NCBI GenBank assembly: GCA_020744425.1
Contig: JAGMUV010000007.1
Coordinates: 868,001 to 932,000 of the forward strand
Source of the DNA: Dactylonectria macrodidyma
Taxonomy: Eukaryota; Ascomycota; Sordariomycetes; Hypocreales; Nectriaceae
Direction of reading: 5' to 3'
DNA: 64,000 bases
Shown in pieces: positions 24,013-36,300 of the stretch. Both the position numbers and the translations under genes were made by a program. The notes beneath the pieces were generated by a model. That model was not told the origin of the DNA. It ran no database searches and worked only from the letters and a program-made list of their open reading frames with translations. The first letter of the stretch is position 1; each line of letters begins with the position of its first letter.

Positions 24013-25742
24013 ATGCCCGCCATCGCCTTCGCTGCTCCGAGGTCTCTCCTGTCGTCGTCGCTTCGCCGTACTGCCTTTGCTCGCCCTATCCGCTTCGGAG
24101 CCGTCCAAACCGTCTCTCCATTCGCCGTCCGCACCATGGCTACCACTATCCCCAAGATCAAGGTCAAGAACCCCGTCGTCGAGCTCGATGGCGATGAAAT
24201 GACCCGCATCATCTGGCAGTCCATCAAGGACAAGTTCATTTACCCCTACCTCGACATCGACCTGAAGTACTATGATCTCGGTCTCGAGTACCGTGATCAG
24301 ACCGACGACCAGGTCACCATCGACTCTGCCGAAGCCATCAAGAAGTACCAGGTCGGTGTCAAGTGTGCCACCATCACCCCCGATGAGGCCCGTGTCGAGG
24401 AATTCAAGCTGAAGAAGAGTGAGTTCCCCCATTCATATGCCCGTTATTCTTCGCCATTTCGTCATATGCATATCATGGGGTTGCATCGCGCTTGCGGCTA
24501 CCATTGCCTTTTCGCCTTGAAAACTTAGTCCCCTCACTACCGCTCCAAGCCATAATCACCCCGCATTCATGATGAAAGCAAAATCGAGCTGGCGTTCGAA
24601 GGGGCTTCGAGAGGCGAGAAGATAAAGGAGGAATATGAAAAAGCAAGAACAAAGGAACCAATTGTGAACATACCTCGCTGACATCCAACCTTTTAGTGTG
24701 GCTGTCCCCCAACGGCACCATCCGAAACGCCCTCGGCGGTACCGTCTTCCGCGAGCCCATTGTCATTCCCCGCATTCCCCGTCTCGTCCCCGGCTGGAAG
24801 AAGCCTATCATCATCGGCCGTCACGCCTTCGGTGACCAGTACCGCGCCAAGGATGCCGTCTTCCCCGGCAATGGCAAGCTCTCCATGGTTTACACCCCCG
24901 AGGGTGGTGAGCCCCAAGTGATTGACGTCTTCGACTTCAAGAACGGCGGTGGTGTTGCCCAGACCCAGTACAACACCGACGAGTCCATCACTGGCTTCGC
25001 TCACGCCTCCTTCAAGCTCGCTATCGACAAGGGCCTTCCCCTTTACATGAGCACCAAGAACACCATTCTCAAGAAGTACGACGGCCGCTTCAAGGACATC
25101 TTCCAACAGCTTTATGACACCGAGTACAAGGCCGCCTTCGAGGCCAAGAAGATCTGGTACGAGCACCGCCTCATCGACGACATGGTCGCCCAGATGATGA
25201 AGAGCTCTGGTGGCTACATCATGGCTCTCAAGAGTGAGTATCCTTCCTCACCTCAACTCCCGACTCATCGTCACTAGACGACGCTCCCGCTCATCCACTA
25301 ACGCTCTCTCCTCGCAGACTACGACGGTGATGTCCAGTCCGACATTGTCGCTCAGGGCTTCGGCTCTCTGGGTCTCATGACCTCCGTCCTCATCACCCCC
25401 GATGGCAAGTCCTTCGAGTCTGAGGCCGCCCACGGCACTGTCACTCGCCACTACCGTGAGCACCAGAAGGGCAACGAGACCTCCACCAACCCCATCGCTT
25501 CCATCTTCGCCTGGACTCGTGGTCTCATCCAGCGTGGCAAGCTTGACGACACTCCCGAGGTTGTTGCCTTTGCCGAGAGCCTTGAGAAGGCCTGCATTGA
25601 CACTGTCGATGTTGATGGCATCATGACCAAGGATCTTGCCCTTGCCTGCGGTAAGACCGGCCGTGAGGACTACGTCACCACCACCGAGTACCTCAACGCC
25701 GTTGAGCGCCGCATGAAGAACATCCTCAAGGAGAAGCTGTAA
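24013..25742 (+). CDS. IDP1: NADP-dependent isocitrate dehydrogenase with mitochondrial presequence
   Basis: Converts isocitrate and NADP+ to 2-oxoglutarate, CO2 and NADPH. Exons 24013-24418, 24697-25233 and 25318-25742 give 455 aa. Residues 1-41 are rich in Ala, Arg and Ser without acids, a typical mitochondrial presequence. The mature protein starts near [25 protein letters not shown], the universal start of eukaryotic NADP-IDH. Family signatures seen are the substrate-loop SPNGTIRN, the metal-site region [22 protein letters not shown], and [12 protein letters not shown] with [19 protein letters not shown] second ATG at 24136 in strong context (CACCATGG) could yield a cytosolic form. Codon choice is biased to C-ending codons (GTC, AAG, CTC), as in highly expressed genes. 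Intron 1 is unusually long (278 nt). The C-terminus is KEKL, only weakly like a peroxisomal signal. Confidence 0.96.
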
Positions 25743-26865
25743 ATATCTCGACACCTCACTCAGGAGTCACCCCGAACCCCATCCGCGACTAGAATCCCTC
25801 TCCTCCTCTCTCTGTCTCTCATCCATCCGCGCAACGTAACCTCTTTCATGAAACTCATGAGCTCGCGGTGTTGCGACGTTTGGTCATCGTCTGGCCAGCG
25901 TAGTACAGCATCCCTTCAGCTCCTTGGCTATGGAGGGTGTACTTCCCTCACCCGTCTCTCATCTTTTTGGGATTCGGTATGGTCAAGAGCAAGCAAGCGA
26001 GAATTCTCCTGTGTGGAGTGTAGAAATGAAAGAAACGAGCAGGCAGCAACAAGGCAAAGGACATATCATTCCATCGTCATGTCAGGGGAAGAAAGGAGGT
26101 GGGAAAGAAGGAAACATGGGGAATCCGGGGTAGCAAGACAATGGCGTCTTTATATAAGGCAAGGCAGGGAATGTAAATAGAAGATGCTTGGATGCTTTAT
26201 CGACAAGAAAGTACATACAGACAGATCATGCGGGTTGGTCTCTCCAGCTTTATAGTTTCCCCCCAGTGCCGAGTTCGATGTTCCCTGTCGCCCAGTCCTG
26301 TGTTCCTCTACGGTAGGGGGCGACATAAGAGGAGTCATGCGACCAACGCCAAAGTAGTGCCTTAAAGACGAGCAAACCTATTGGATCCTAGAGAAAGATT
26401 CACATGTACAATTCCAGTGCCGCTTGAACGCCTCGTTTTGTTTCGTCCCACGCAGATCACTCACCCAGTCATCCCGCCTCCATCCATCCATAATAGTCTC
26501 CCGTTCCTCCTTTGGGGTCGCACCCCTCCCTTCCCTCTATGCTAAAAGTGTTACAAGATACAGGTATGCCTCGGCTGAATGGCACGTGTCCGCTCATGGC
26601 GGTAGTTGGACTGGTGAAGGCTTGCTCCTCCACGTACATTGATCCCCCCGTAGACCCGAGGTCGACCCCCGAGATGTCCCGACCCAAGGGGTCCCGGGCG
26701 GCCGGAGATCCACCCGTGTTTTGTGGATTCATGTATGTAGGGATGTACGGACATGTTCCGGCGCCATCGAGATCAAGTGAGAGTCACAAGCTTTTTGAAA
26801 GCCGTCGATTTCCAGACCCGGAAAGGTTTTCGTAAAAGGAGTCAGAACAAGAAAAGGTAATGTTG
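25743..26865. other. Convergent 3' interval, no gene seen
   Basis: This is the tail-to-tail interval between IDP and IEC3. C/T-rich sequence follows the IDP stop, and purine-rich sequence lies at 26020-26200. No domain is seen in any small frame. It probably holds only the 3' UTRs. Confidence 0.5.
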
Positions 26866-27945
26866 CTAGTCATCGCGGGCCGCAGCGGCGGCTTCTTTCT
26901 TAGACTTGCGCGCGCTGGGAGTGCCGTCAACTTCACTCTTCCGCTTCTTCTTTGTTGGACGGGTCGAAGAGCCACGGGGTTTATAGCCTCCGTCGTCGTC
27001 TCCTCGCTTGCGCTTTCCTCTTCCCACGGGTGTGGCTCCAAAGTCCGGGTCATCGTCCATGCTGGCATCCCAATCGCCGCGCTCGCGGTCAGCTGTTGCT
27101 GATGCTCGAGCTGCAATGCTTGCCCGTTTGCCCCTTGTGCTGGCGCGGCCACCGCGCTCTCCCCTGCCCCCGCGCGTCTTGCGACCGCCAGTATGACCAG
27201 TCTCGCCGTCTTCTCCATCAACCTGGGCTTCTCCATCCTGGAGGAAGATCTTGGGAGCGTGCTTCCGCAACCAGTTGGTAACACTGGTTGGGTTCTTGAG
27301 GTTGGGGTGTGAGGGTGAGTTGATATTGGGATGGGCATTAGGAGCGAGGGTGGGGATTTGAATGTCGGGATCGATTCTGGTGTCGACTTCGTAGATGTAA
27401 TTGTCGATGTCATCCGCAGAGAGGAAGTCGGCGGGGTGTGATTCGCCTTCTGGAGCCTTCAAGTCGACGACTATCGCAGGCAGCACATCCTTAGCTTGGT
27501 TGTACGATGAGTGTGGTACGTTGCTGATCAGGTCTTCGAGCTTCTTCGCGGCGGTGCTGTTCCGGGTCGCGCGATTTCGATCCATCGGCAAGACGGCTAC
27601 TTTTAGGTCCGACGGGGGCTCCAGCGAGAGGTCGATCTGCTTCTCGGGGGGGATCTGGGGCGAGTTATTGACCTCAAGGAGAATGTCCAAGAGCCGGCTG
27701 CAAAAATATGTTAGGGATTGGCGTGCACGAGGCTGCATGCATTGAACCCAGGAGACATACTCGTTCTCGACGGCCAGGCGCTTGACGAGCGCAGCCGCTT
27801 TAGCCTCCTGCTTGTGCAGCTCTTCCCCATCGTTCATCTTCTGGTCAAAGACGATGCGCATCTTTCGATACTTCTTTTTCCATGACTTGTAGCCGGCGCG
27901 ATGTCGGGCTGCGCCGCCCTCGGCTTTGACGGGGGATTCGTCCAT
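26866..27945 (-). CDS. IEC3: Iec3-type subunit of the INO80 chromatin remodeller
   Basis: Nuclear protein of the fungal INO80 complex, which slides and edits nucleosomes (family knowledge). Exons 27945-27761 and 27697-26866 give 338 aa. Residues about 14-75 carry the Iec3 signature: a basic-aromatic helix (YKSWKKKYRKMRIVFDQKM) and then EGEELHKQEAKA-like heptads with LVKRLAVENDRLLDILLEVN, where the intron splits the Asp codon. The C-terminal third is Gly/Arg/Lys-rich (RGGRGERGGRASTRGKR, PTKKKRKSE), consistent with nuclear localisation and DNA or RNA contact. I chose the ATG at 27945 because an in-frame ATG further upstream would prefix 61 residues without conservation features. The family assignment rests on recognising the N-terminal block. 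Confidence 0.82.
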   Translation of the reverse strand: MDESPVKAEGGAARHRAGYKSWKKKYRKMRIVFDQKMNDGEELHKQEAKAAALVKRLAVENEYVSWVQCMQPRARQSLTYFCSRLLDILLEVNNSPQIPPEKQIDLSLEPPSDLKVAVLPMDRNRATRNSTAAKKLEDLISNVPHSSYNQAKDVLPAIVVDLKAPEGESHPADFLSADDIDNYIYEVDTRIDPDIQIPTLAPNAHPNINSPSHPNLKNPTSVTNWLRKHAPKIFLQDGEAQVDGEDGETGHTGGRKTRGGRGERGGRASTRGKRASIAARASATADRERGDWDASMDDDPDFGATPVGRGKRKRGDDDGGYKPRGSSTRPTKKKRKSEVDGTPSARKSKKEAAAAARDD

Positions 27946-28692
27946 GGCTGGGACGGCACGAGTTGGTTGACGTGTGAAATGGTGGAAGGAAAGGGAGTCG
28001 AGAAAACGCGATCCGCAAGGCACGAGCCGAGCATCCGAGACCTGAAATTCGATGAAAGATGTTGTTTGACGCGTGGAATCGGAATGAGAGACTTGATTTG
28101 GTGATGCGCGAAGCGTTGGGAGAAGCAATGATCAAGGAACGAGGTTTGCAAATGATGATTTTCCGGGGGCGCCTTTGTCGCACCTGCCGTCCGGGTACGT
28201 AGCTTGATGCCCACTGGGAGCCCTGTCGCCGCAAGGCTGTTGCGTTGTTGGTTGGCGTGTCTCGAAACACGAACCCTCTGAGCCGGCATCGGATCATTCT
28301 AGTTCCGCCATAATTCCACCTACCCTGAAGCACCCACATGGCTCCTGGGATATTGAAGAGCTATGAACTAAAGAGTAAGATAAGTTAGTTCTCGAGAGAC
28401 ATAAGGCTCTTTTCCTTTCCTTTTTTTTCTTCTAACCGTATGAGTTTGTGAGTTCCCCCCCCCTTTTTTTTTCCTGTGCGTGCGCAAATCTCAACCCAGC
28501 AACCCGAAGCAGTCGGATGAAAGATAAATGTTACATGTCACCCAACATCCCGAAGTAAACAATTCCACCTACACATGCGTTGACACGATAGTCTTCCCTA
28601 TACAAACTGACTAACTAACTCTAGCCCATACCATGGTGCCAAATCAACGTCTTCATGTATTTTCATTAATCTATTCACCAACACTCTCGCCA
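27946..28692. other. Intergenic between IEC3 and SLY1, no gene seen
   Basis: This holds the upstream region of IEC3 and the 3' UTR of SLY1. Adjacent homopolymer tracts of C and T lie near 28455-28473, and a pyrimidine-rich run precedes them. The frames 27834-28289 and 27845-28339 (minus) overlap the IEC3 leader and show no domain. Confidence 0.5.
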
Positions 28693-31024
28693 CTAAGACG
28701 AAACTTCCTTCCCTAGCCTCTCTAGCTCCTCCGAGATGAACTCTGCGGCATTGACCATCTCTGTGCTGCCATATACCACTCTCTTCTTTGCCCTATCCCC
28801 ACCGGTTCTGTTCACCCATTCTTGCAAGTTGCCGTACTCATCCATACTGCCACCGCCAACGGTGAAAACCACTGCCTCGCTAAATCCTTGCCTTCGCTGC
28901 CCAAAGCTAGCTGTCTGACCCGGTGCCTGTGAACCAGGCATGCCACCCGGAGCGTTAGCCCCAGCACCGGAACGAATGGCACTGGGTGGCGGCATAGTTC
29001 CACGGGCGTTGGCGGATCGAGGATCGAAATAGAGGTAGTGTTCAGTTTTGGCAATTGCAGAGGAAGAAGCGGAGGAAGGGTCCATGACGGATTCGACAAT
29101 TTTCGTGACTGTGAGATCACGATCGGCGGGTAGGAAGTTCTTGACGCCGCTAATGAGAGATTCAAAGTTGGATGAGAGACCGGTGGGGACACCGGATTCC
29201 TTGAGACGGTCCGTAAGGCGGGAGGACATGGACGAGAATCGTCCGAAAAGGTCGGACGTCTGTGCCTGCTGGCTCGTGTTGCTGCTGCTGTTGATAGTGG
29301 CCAGCTGCGTCATCTTGGTGGTCGCGCGAACCCTTTTTATCGTTAGTTGATGGCCGGTCATAGTTGAAGAGGAAGTACTTACTGTCGAACGTAGGACAAG
29401 CAGGACACGTCCACATTCGCTTCGGCCAGAGCCTTCTCAAAGCTCTGGAAGTCGGCTCGGCTGAACTCCTGCTCTGTGCTCAGGAACCAAATGATGAAGA
29501 GTCGCAGCTTGTCGACTGGGTCCGTTCCCTTGTTCTCATCCTTGATGATTTCCATCACCTGCGCCTTGGTTTGCTTGGCAACGTTTTCCTCAAGCTGAAA
29601 GTAGTTATCAAGCTGGCGGTCCTTGATTCCTGTCAACAGAGCAGCTAGAATGTTCATGTGCATGTCTAAAACACCCTTGCGCTCTCTCATTTCGGGGAGC
29701 AATCCTATTGCCGCCTTGAGATGCTGGGCGCTGGCGCCCGTGTCTTGCAGATCCTCCAGGCTCGTAACACCTGTCTTGTTCGTAATTGAGGAAGTATCTT
29801 CCTTGTACTTCGTTAACTCGGCATCAATGTCCTCCGCGACTTGGGGGAATGGAACGCCGGCGTTCTTGTTCCAGAAGAAATCGGTTGCGTTTAGGTCGTA
29901 TGACTTCTTTGTTTTGCCTTGCGCTGGGTTTCCTTCTTCTGCAGGGCTCTCGATCGTAATCCTGTTGAGTTTCATGTTGAGCACATCGTGTACAAGAGAC
30001 TGGTATGTCCATGAATGCGACAGCATTGGTATCAAGTCGACGTTTCGGTCAAGGAGAATGAGGACTGGTCGTGACGATGGAGTGCTAGCCGAGGCGGAAG
30101 GTCGAGGGGCGGAGAAGAGATTTTCTTTGGAGTTGAGGATGTGATCTCGAAGCTTGCGATCAAGTCGTGCGGCGACCATCTCCGCAGCTGCACCCTTGGG
30201 GCATCGGATGATGGGAATAACACCTATAAAGCTATGAGATTTACCCCTTCCAAGGTATCGCGCGGCGGACTTACCCATAGTGACAATGACACTGAAGAGG
30301 CCGCTTACTATCCTGTCCACGACGCGATCAAGCTCAGCATCGCTGGTTGTTGCGCTGTTCAAAGCCCAGTAAGTGTGCTCCTTTTGCATCCCCAGGCTGA
30401 ACAGGTCCGGCTCCGCGACAGTGAAGTTGAGATATTGATCAAAAAGCTGCGCAATTTGATCAGAGGTCCCTGAGGTAGCTGTTTGAGTCGCGAAGTCCTC
30501 GAGGAGAACGCGGGGGAGAGACGAGAGGAAGTTGATGTAGGCGGGGGAGTAAAGTCCCTTTTGCAGGTCATTGGTGATATGCTGGAGGTTCTCGGCGGTC
30601 GGCTCGAGGAAGTAGATGACTGGAACGTCAGGGATCGGATATCTCGCAGCCGCAAGGTGCCTATCGCGACAAAAGTCAGAATCATTGTAGTGTATAAACG
30701 GCTGAGGAGGCTGACATGTGCATCGTTACGCCCATTGCGCGCAAGTCGCTGACGCGCATGACGCTGCTGATCACATCTCGACCGAGGTCGTCGAATACTA
30801 GGATCTTCCAGATTGGGTTGCCTTCGGCATCGAGGATAGGCGCAACTGGAGCGAGGAGGTCATTGGTGTGGGCTTCGTCAGCTTCATTAGACTCGACTGT
30901 TTCGTTGAGGTTCAAGATCTTTCTGAGGGACGCTGTGCTAGAAGTCAGTGAGGCGACTAGGAAAGGATGGGACAATGCAAGTACCTATTTGGCGATCCCG
31001 CAAGGAGTTTACCTTGGTCGCCAT
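28693..31024 (-). CDS. SLY1: Sly1, Sec1/Munc18-family SNARE regulator
   Basis: SM protein that binds syntaxin-5/Sed5 and promotes ER-Golgi and intra-Golgi fusion. Five exons: 31024-30985, 30932-30716, 30660-30275, 30223-29383 and 29332-28693, giving 707 aa. Sequence signposts in order are the SLRDRQIASLRKILNLNE start, WKILVFDDLGRDVISSVMRV (domain 1), IPDVPVIYFLEPTAENL, PVLILLDRNVDLIPMLSHSWTYQSLVHDVL (the central SM signature), a DATDFFWNKN-like stretch, and the C-terminal VFTVGGGSMDEYGNLQEW with the VGGG motif. The length matches Sly1. Intron 3 (30274-30224) is only 51 nt, in frame and stop-free. Acceptor choice for exon 2 is forced by frame: the CAG at 30935-30933 rather than the TAG six bases upstream of it. 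Confidence 0.95.
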
Positions 31025-33304
31025 TGTAGTAAATGACGTTGGTAATATAGGAGGAAACGGGAGGTGGTGGGATGGGTCGTTCTGAAGGTCGAAGTGCGAC
31101 CAAGCTCAATGTGTCCCTTGGCTTGGTAGGCTGCACAGACCGAGCGAAAGGAAGAATCGGATCCGACAGAAAGTAGCGATGCAAACACGAAACCTCAAGA
31201 TCGACCCCCAGGTCAAGAGAATGTTGGCTTGGTTTTGACTTGAGGCCACGATACCAAGGTTGCTTGCACGACTACGTAGTAGAATGTCCACAAGAGCTCC
31301 CACATGAGGATAAGCTTGTGGTGCAAGCACGGACCGATTCAAGCGCCGGCGATTGGGTAAGATGGTAGGAACGAGCACTGGACACAATGGGTGAAAGACC
31401 GCGTAGGCTAGAAGCCAGTTCGTGATTGAGTGGAGGGTGGTCATGGCGGGGCACTGCCTGACCCCAAGGACCTGAGTGCCTGACATATGGGGCCATCCTT
31501 TGCACGTCCAGCCCCGTCGCGAAACAAGGGACGACTTTTTCCAACTCTCAACGACACTTCATCAACAACCATCCGTCGCCACCATCAGCAGGAGTCACAG
31601 TCGCAGTCGCAAGAGATCGCAGCGTCTTGCTGCCCAGCAGACAACCAAAGAATTGCGCCGGTAGATACAGGTGGCGCCCAGGGACCTCCACATCCCGCGA
31701 CTGCGCTCGACCTGGCCGGACATCCCGCCTGCCCTTGTGACTTCTTCCACCTCCCGACAAGCCGCGCTCGAGGATGTTGTAAACAGCGACTCGCTCGCGA
31801 TACAAATGGGACACGCATAGCCTACGTCCCTTGGTAGGAAAACGGTTTAAACTCGCAGAGGAGGTGAATTTCCACTGGTCCTAGGGTATGCTCAACCTCT
31901 ACTCCCCATCTCCCTATCCCAATACCCCGTCGCGTCATCTTCCCAGAACCATCCCCCTTTCTTCATCACCTTGAAATCCAGCGACAGCATTGTATCAGTG
32001 AAATCACAATGAGCACCGGAGCCAGTCATGCCCTGTCTTGCAGCCTTTAAATTGCCTGACAAGGAGCTGGCGGCTACCGCGGAGACGTGCTCTTGGGATT
32101 AGGCCTCTCATATCTGCAAAGCAGCTGGAGGGAGCTGTGGCGGCTGGAAGCTGATGTTTCTGGGCTGGCAACTCACTCGGGGCGTGGGCACAGTACTCAT
32201 CAAAGCGCTCGCAATTCGGCGGGCCTAGATGTGGCCTCGTTTCCATGCCATGGACGAGTGCTTCCTTAAAAGAAAAATACCGCGAGTCTCCAACCTTTAT
32301 CGTCATTCAGGTGCGAGAGAAGACGCGCTGGAGTCCGTGGTGCAGGGGGGCTGCACATGCCTCTGTCCGGCTGGCCATTGTCGCGACAGCTCGGCAGGGA
32401 CTACTAAAATGGGGGTGAGGGGGGACACATCAAGACTTTCAGAGGCAAAAACAGTGGCAGAAGCCATGGCTCCACCAAAAACCATCACAAGCATGCCCTG
32501 ACGGACGAAGCATTTCCATCGCCGAAGTCCACGACGCAACCTGCTCGTTAATCTTGGCACTCGAGTTCATCAACTGTGTGGTTGCTGGTTTTTTTTGTCG
32601 CGCGCCATCTCCCCTCTCTATGCCGCTTTGTCCCGGTCACTTTGTGGCTTGCCCTCACCAAAGCCCACCACACTCTCTCTGGCAGAGTGAGCCTTCAGGC
32701 GGCTCCCTTTTGACTGCAGTACTCATGAGCTAATACCCAGGATTCTGCTCTCGCTTTTCATGTCTTTCATTTATTCTCGCTCTCACGCCCGCGCACACAC
32801 CCGCATCTCACTCCTTTACAATCTTTCTTTGCACTCGCCTACTGGTGCCAACTTGCTGATGATTTCTTTCTTATTCATTTCTGCAGATTGGTCCTCCCAC
32901 GTCGATAAAGTACCTTATCCTTGACGATTTCGCCTAGTGCAGACTAGCGCTATACCTCTGGTGGGTCTCTCGTAACTGCGGTAGCCGGAATTGATCCGCT
33001 AACTGTGGTCATTCAGTATCAAGTATCACCTCAGTGTGTCTTAGCATTGTAAGTTACTTTCCCGCGCGTATCCCCTGATGCCTTTTCCCGTTCCAACCAA
33101 CTTGACTACATCCCGTCTTCGCCGCAACCACACCCTCAGTGCCAACTCGGCCTCGCGTCACTGCATCGCGCTCACTCACGCATCCACACTCGTACACGGC
33201 GATGATCGCTGACAACATGCATTAGCCTCATAGTCACCCATTACAGTTAGTTGATTCTTGGTGTTGCGCTGCTGTGGCGGCCGCGGCCTTAAGCATCGCG
33301 CAAG
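31025..33304. promoter_or_regulatory. 2.3-kb divergent upstream region of SLY1 and the CCCH gene
   Basis: No recognisable protein is encoded. The right half (32580-33300) is C/T-rich and leader-like. A donor-like GTAAGTTACTTTCC at about 33049 could start an intron in the 5' UTR of the CCCH gene, with an acceptor before 33305. That is a possibility only. Confidence 0.45.
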
Positions 33305-36300
33305 ATGCAGTCGTGGTCCAACAATGGACAGACTGGTGCAGATGAGCAGTCGCACCAACACCAATGGCAGGCCAACTACAGTTACGCTGACCAGAATGGT
33401 CCTTTCGATCCCCATCAGCCTTGGTCGCAACCCATGACGGACCAGACTGCCTACTCTCACATCAATCCCCAGGATGCCTCTTCACCCAACTTTTTCGATT
33501 CACCTGCCCAGGCCAACTCCTTTCTCTCCGGCAACCTCCACGGCTCACCACCACCAACCCAACCTGGTTTCCATGCTGGCCACGACTCGTTAGCCTTGAA
33601 CCAGCAGTTCTCCCAAACTGGCCAGGATGTATTGGACCCTGCATTCAGTGACATCCACTCGGATCTGTATGGGCAGCAGGGCAAGATGAATCTAGGGAAC
33701 TCAATGAGCCACTTGAACCAAGTCCAGAACCAGGTTCAGAACCACTCTCATTCTCACAACCAGAGCTTCCAGTATTCATTCGCTCCTCAAAACGAGCAGT
33801 CCTACGAGTCCCCAATCCAACAGTACGCCCAGCCGCATGTAATACCCCAGCAATCCAGACAACAGAGCCACACACCAGTCCAGCAGTTTGAGGGACTGCA
33901 GGCCCCTAACTTTGCTCATGGACATGGATACACCAGGCCGCCTCAACAATCACCCGTGCCGAATCAACAACAGCCATACACAACTTCTGCCTTCTCCCCC
34001 CCTCTGAACGGGCAGACCACACAGCCACCCACAAATCCTCAACACAGCTACCAACAGCCTCGACAACAACCCCTTCAACAACAGCAACAGCAAGGATACA
34101 ATCAACCTTCGGCCCAAGCACAGTTTGTTACTCAAAAGCCTGCTCCCTATCAACAGCCTGCGCATAATGTCGCGAACCAAAACTTCCATCCGTCCATGCA
34201 GCAGCAGCAGCATCAACAGCCCCGCCCCTTCGCTGCGAGCTCTTCACCTCCACCTGCCGCAAGTGCCCAATATATTATGCCACATCAACCAGTCGAAGTT
34301 GATAGCCCAGCCGCCCAGTCTGCAGTAGTCGAGCCTCCTGCCAAGAAGAGAAAACGTACAGTAGCCAAGGGCGCCACGGAGACTCATACCCCCGAGCCTA
34401 CGGTGGCAATAGACTCACCCATGGACTATGGTGTGGCTTCAGGTAGCACTCCTACCAAGAAGGTGGACGACGTCGAATCCCTGGTTGCCCCAACTCCCTC
34501 TCCAGAGGATGCGCAGTTGATTGCCCAGTTCAACAAACGTAGCAAGGCTTTGCAGGCGAAGCAACCCGCGATTAAGGGCCTTCCTCATCTCCTGTACGAT
34601 GTCAGCATGAAGTTGCCAGCGCCGAAAAGCTATGACAAGCTTGCTCCTCTGGTGGCTCACCCATCGCAGAGTGGGAAGGCGATGGTGGCAGAGCTTGGCT
34701 ATAGCCTGCCTTGCGAAGTCCAGGGAAGGTTTACCAGCCAATATCGACCATCGCCAGATAAGGGAGGATTGGACGAGAGGCGGATTGAGGCTAAGGAGTT
34801 GCTAGACGAATTTGACCGTTCCATGAAGGCTTTGGGGAAGCGGCGACCGAAATATACCGAGTATCCTCATGCTTTCAAAGAGCAGCTCAAGTCCGATGAG
34901 GCATCAAAAAACAAGGCAGAGAAGAAGGCTAAGAGGGAGTTGGAAGAAGAGCGAAATAAACCCGTAAGTCGGACCCTGTTGGCCTACGTTGAAGTGTATT
35001 TGTCTAACTAACTGGCGCTCAAGGTTCGCTCTGCGACTCGGCCTACACATCCTGCTGAGGCTGCTGCATGGGATGTTATTGGACTAGTCCACATCGACCA
35101 GTCCACAGCAAGAACCACTGCTTTGATTGCCAGTCGAGTGCAACAAGCTGGCGAGTTCATCATCAAGCTGCGTGGCGAGATGAATCGAACCAAACAGGAA
35201 CTTGACCAAGCTATCAAGGACAAGGACCCCGAGACCGCGATAGCCAAGGTTCGGCAGGAATTCGAGCAGAAAAAGGATATGCTGTACCGAGTTCTCGATG
35301 CTACAATTGAGCATGCTGATGACGCTGTCATTGATAATATGGGCGGGCACCAGAAGTTGGTTCTCAGCCTGGTAAATGCCTTGATTATGTGCATCAAGGC
35401 GGGCGACTACTCTGGGAAATTTCCAAAGATCGTCCTGGAGCTTTTCACTCATTTCCCCATGTCTAAAAAGATAAGCGACACAACAAATTTTGACACAGTG
35501 CGGAAGAGGTTCGCAGACAAGGGCGACGACGAGGTGAAGGAGCTCTTACGCGACATCTCTGCGAAGTTGAAAAAGGCTTTGAAGGCCGAATCCGATGCCT
35601 CAACAGGATACACAGGCACCTCAGCCGCCAGTCGGGCCAAGGCTGCAACAAAAGATCACTCGACGACGAAACGAGGCCGGGATGACGAATCTGACACTCG
35701 GGTTGTGAAGAAGATCGCGGTGGAATCCAGCGGCAATTCTCTTAGTAAGAAGTTGGCGCAACCCAAGATCCAACTCCAATCAGCTTCAAAAACTACTGCC
35801 GCAAAGGCGGCAGCAGCGTCCATCCTGCCTGGTAAGACAAGGCCGGTGGCTAAGCCCGTACCCAAACCCGAGACGGCCAAAGGAGATGTTCGGATGGGAA
35901 ATGAAGATAAGTTGAAACCTGATACAAAGGCGCCACCCAAGACCGAGACAAAGGTTCCTTTGCCCAAAACTGTGTCAAGTACGTCTAGCGCTTTGTCTGG
36001 GATCGCCTCACTCCTTGACTCGATCAACGCACCCAAAGCCGAGCCTCTCGTTGTCGCTCCTAAAGAGGACAAAAGCCCCGATGCTTCAGAAACTCCCGAG
36101 GAAAGGATAAAGCGACTGCGCAAGGAAGCTCGGCGGAAGCTTCGTGTGACCTGGAAGCCAGAGGGCGATTTGGTCCAGGTGAAGATATTCCAGAAGGAGG
36201 AGGCCGAAGACGAAGGAAGAGATGTTCACATGATCCGAGATGCTGGTGACGATCGATCCGAGGGCATGGTTCTGAAGCAACGTGCAAACGTGGAAGACGA

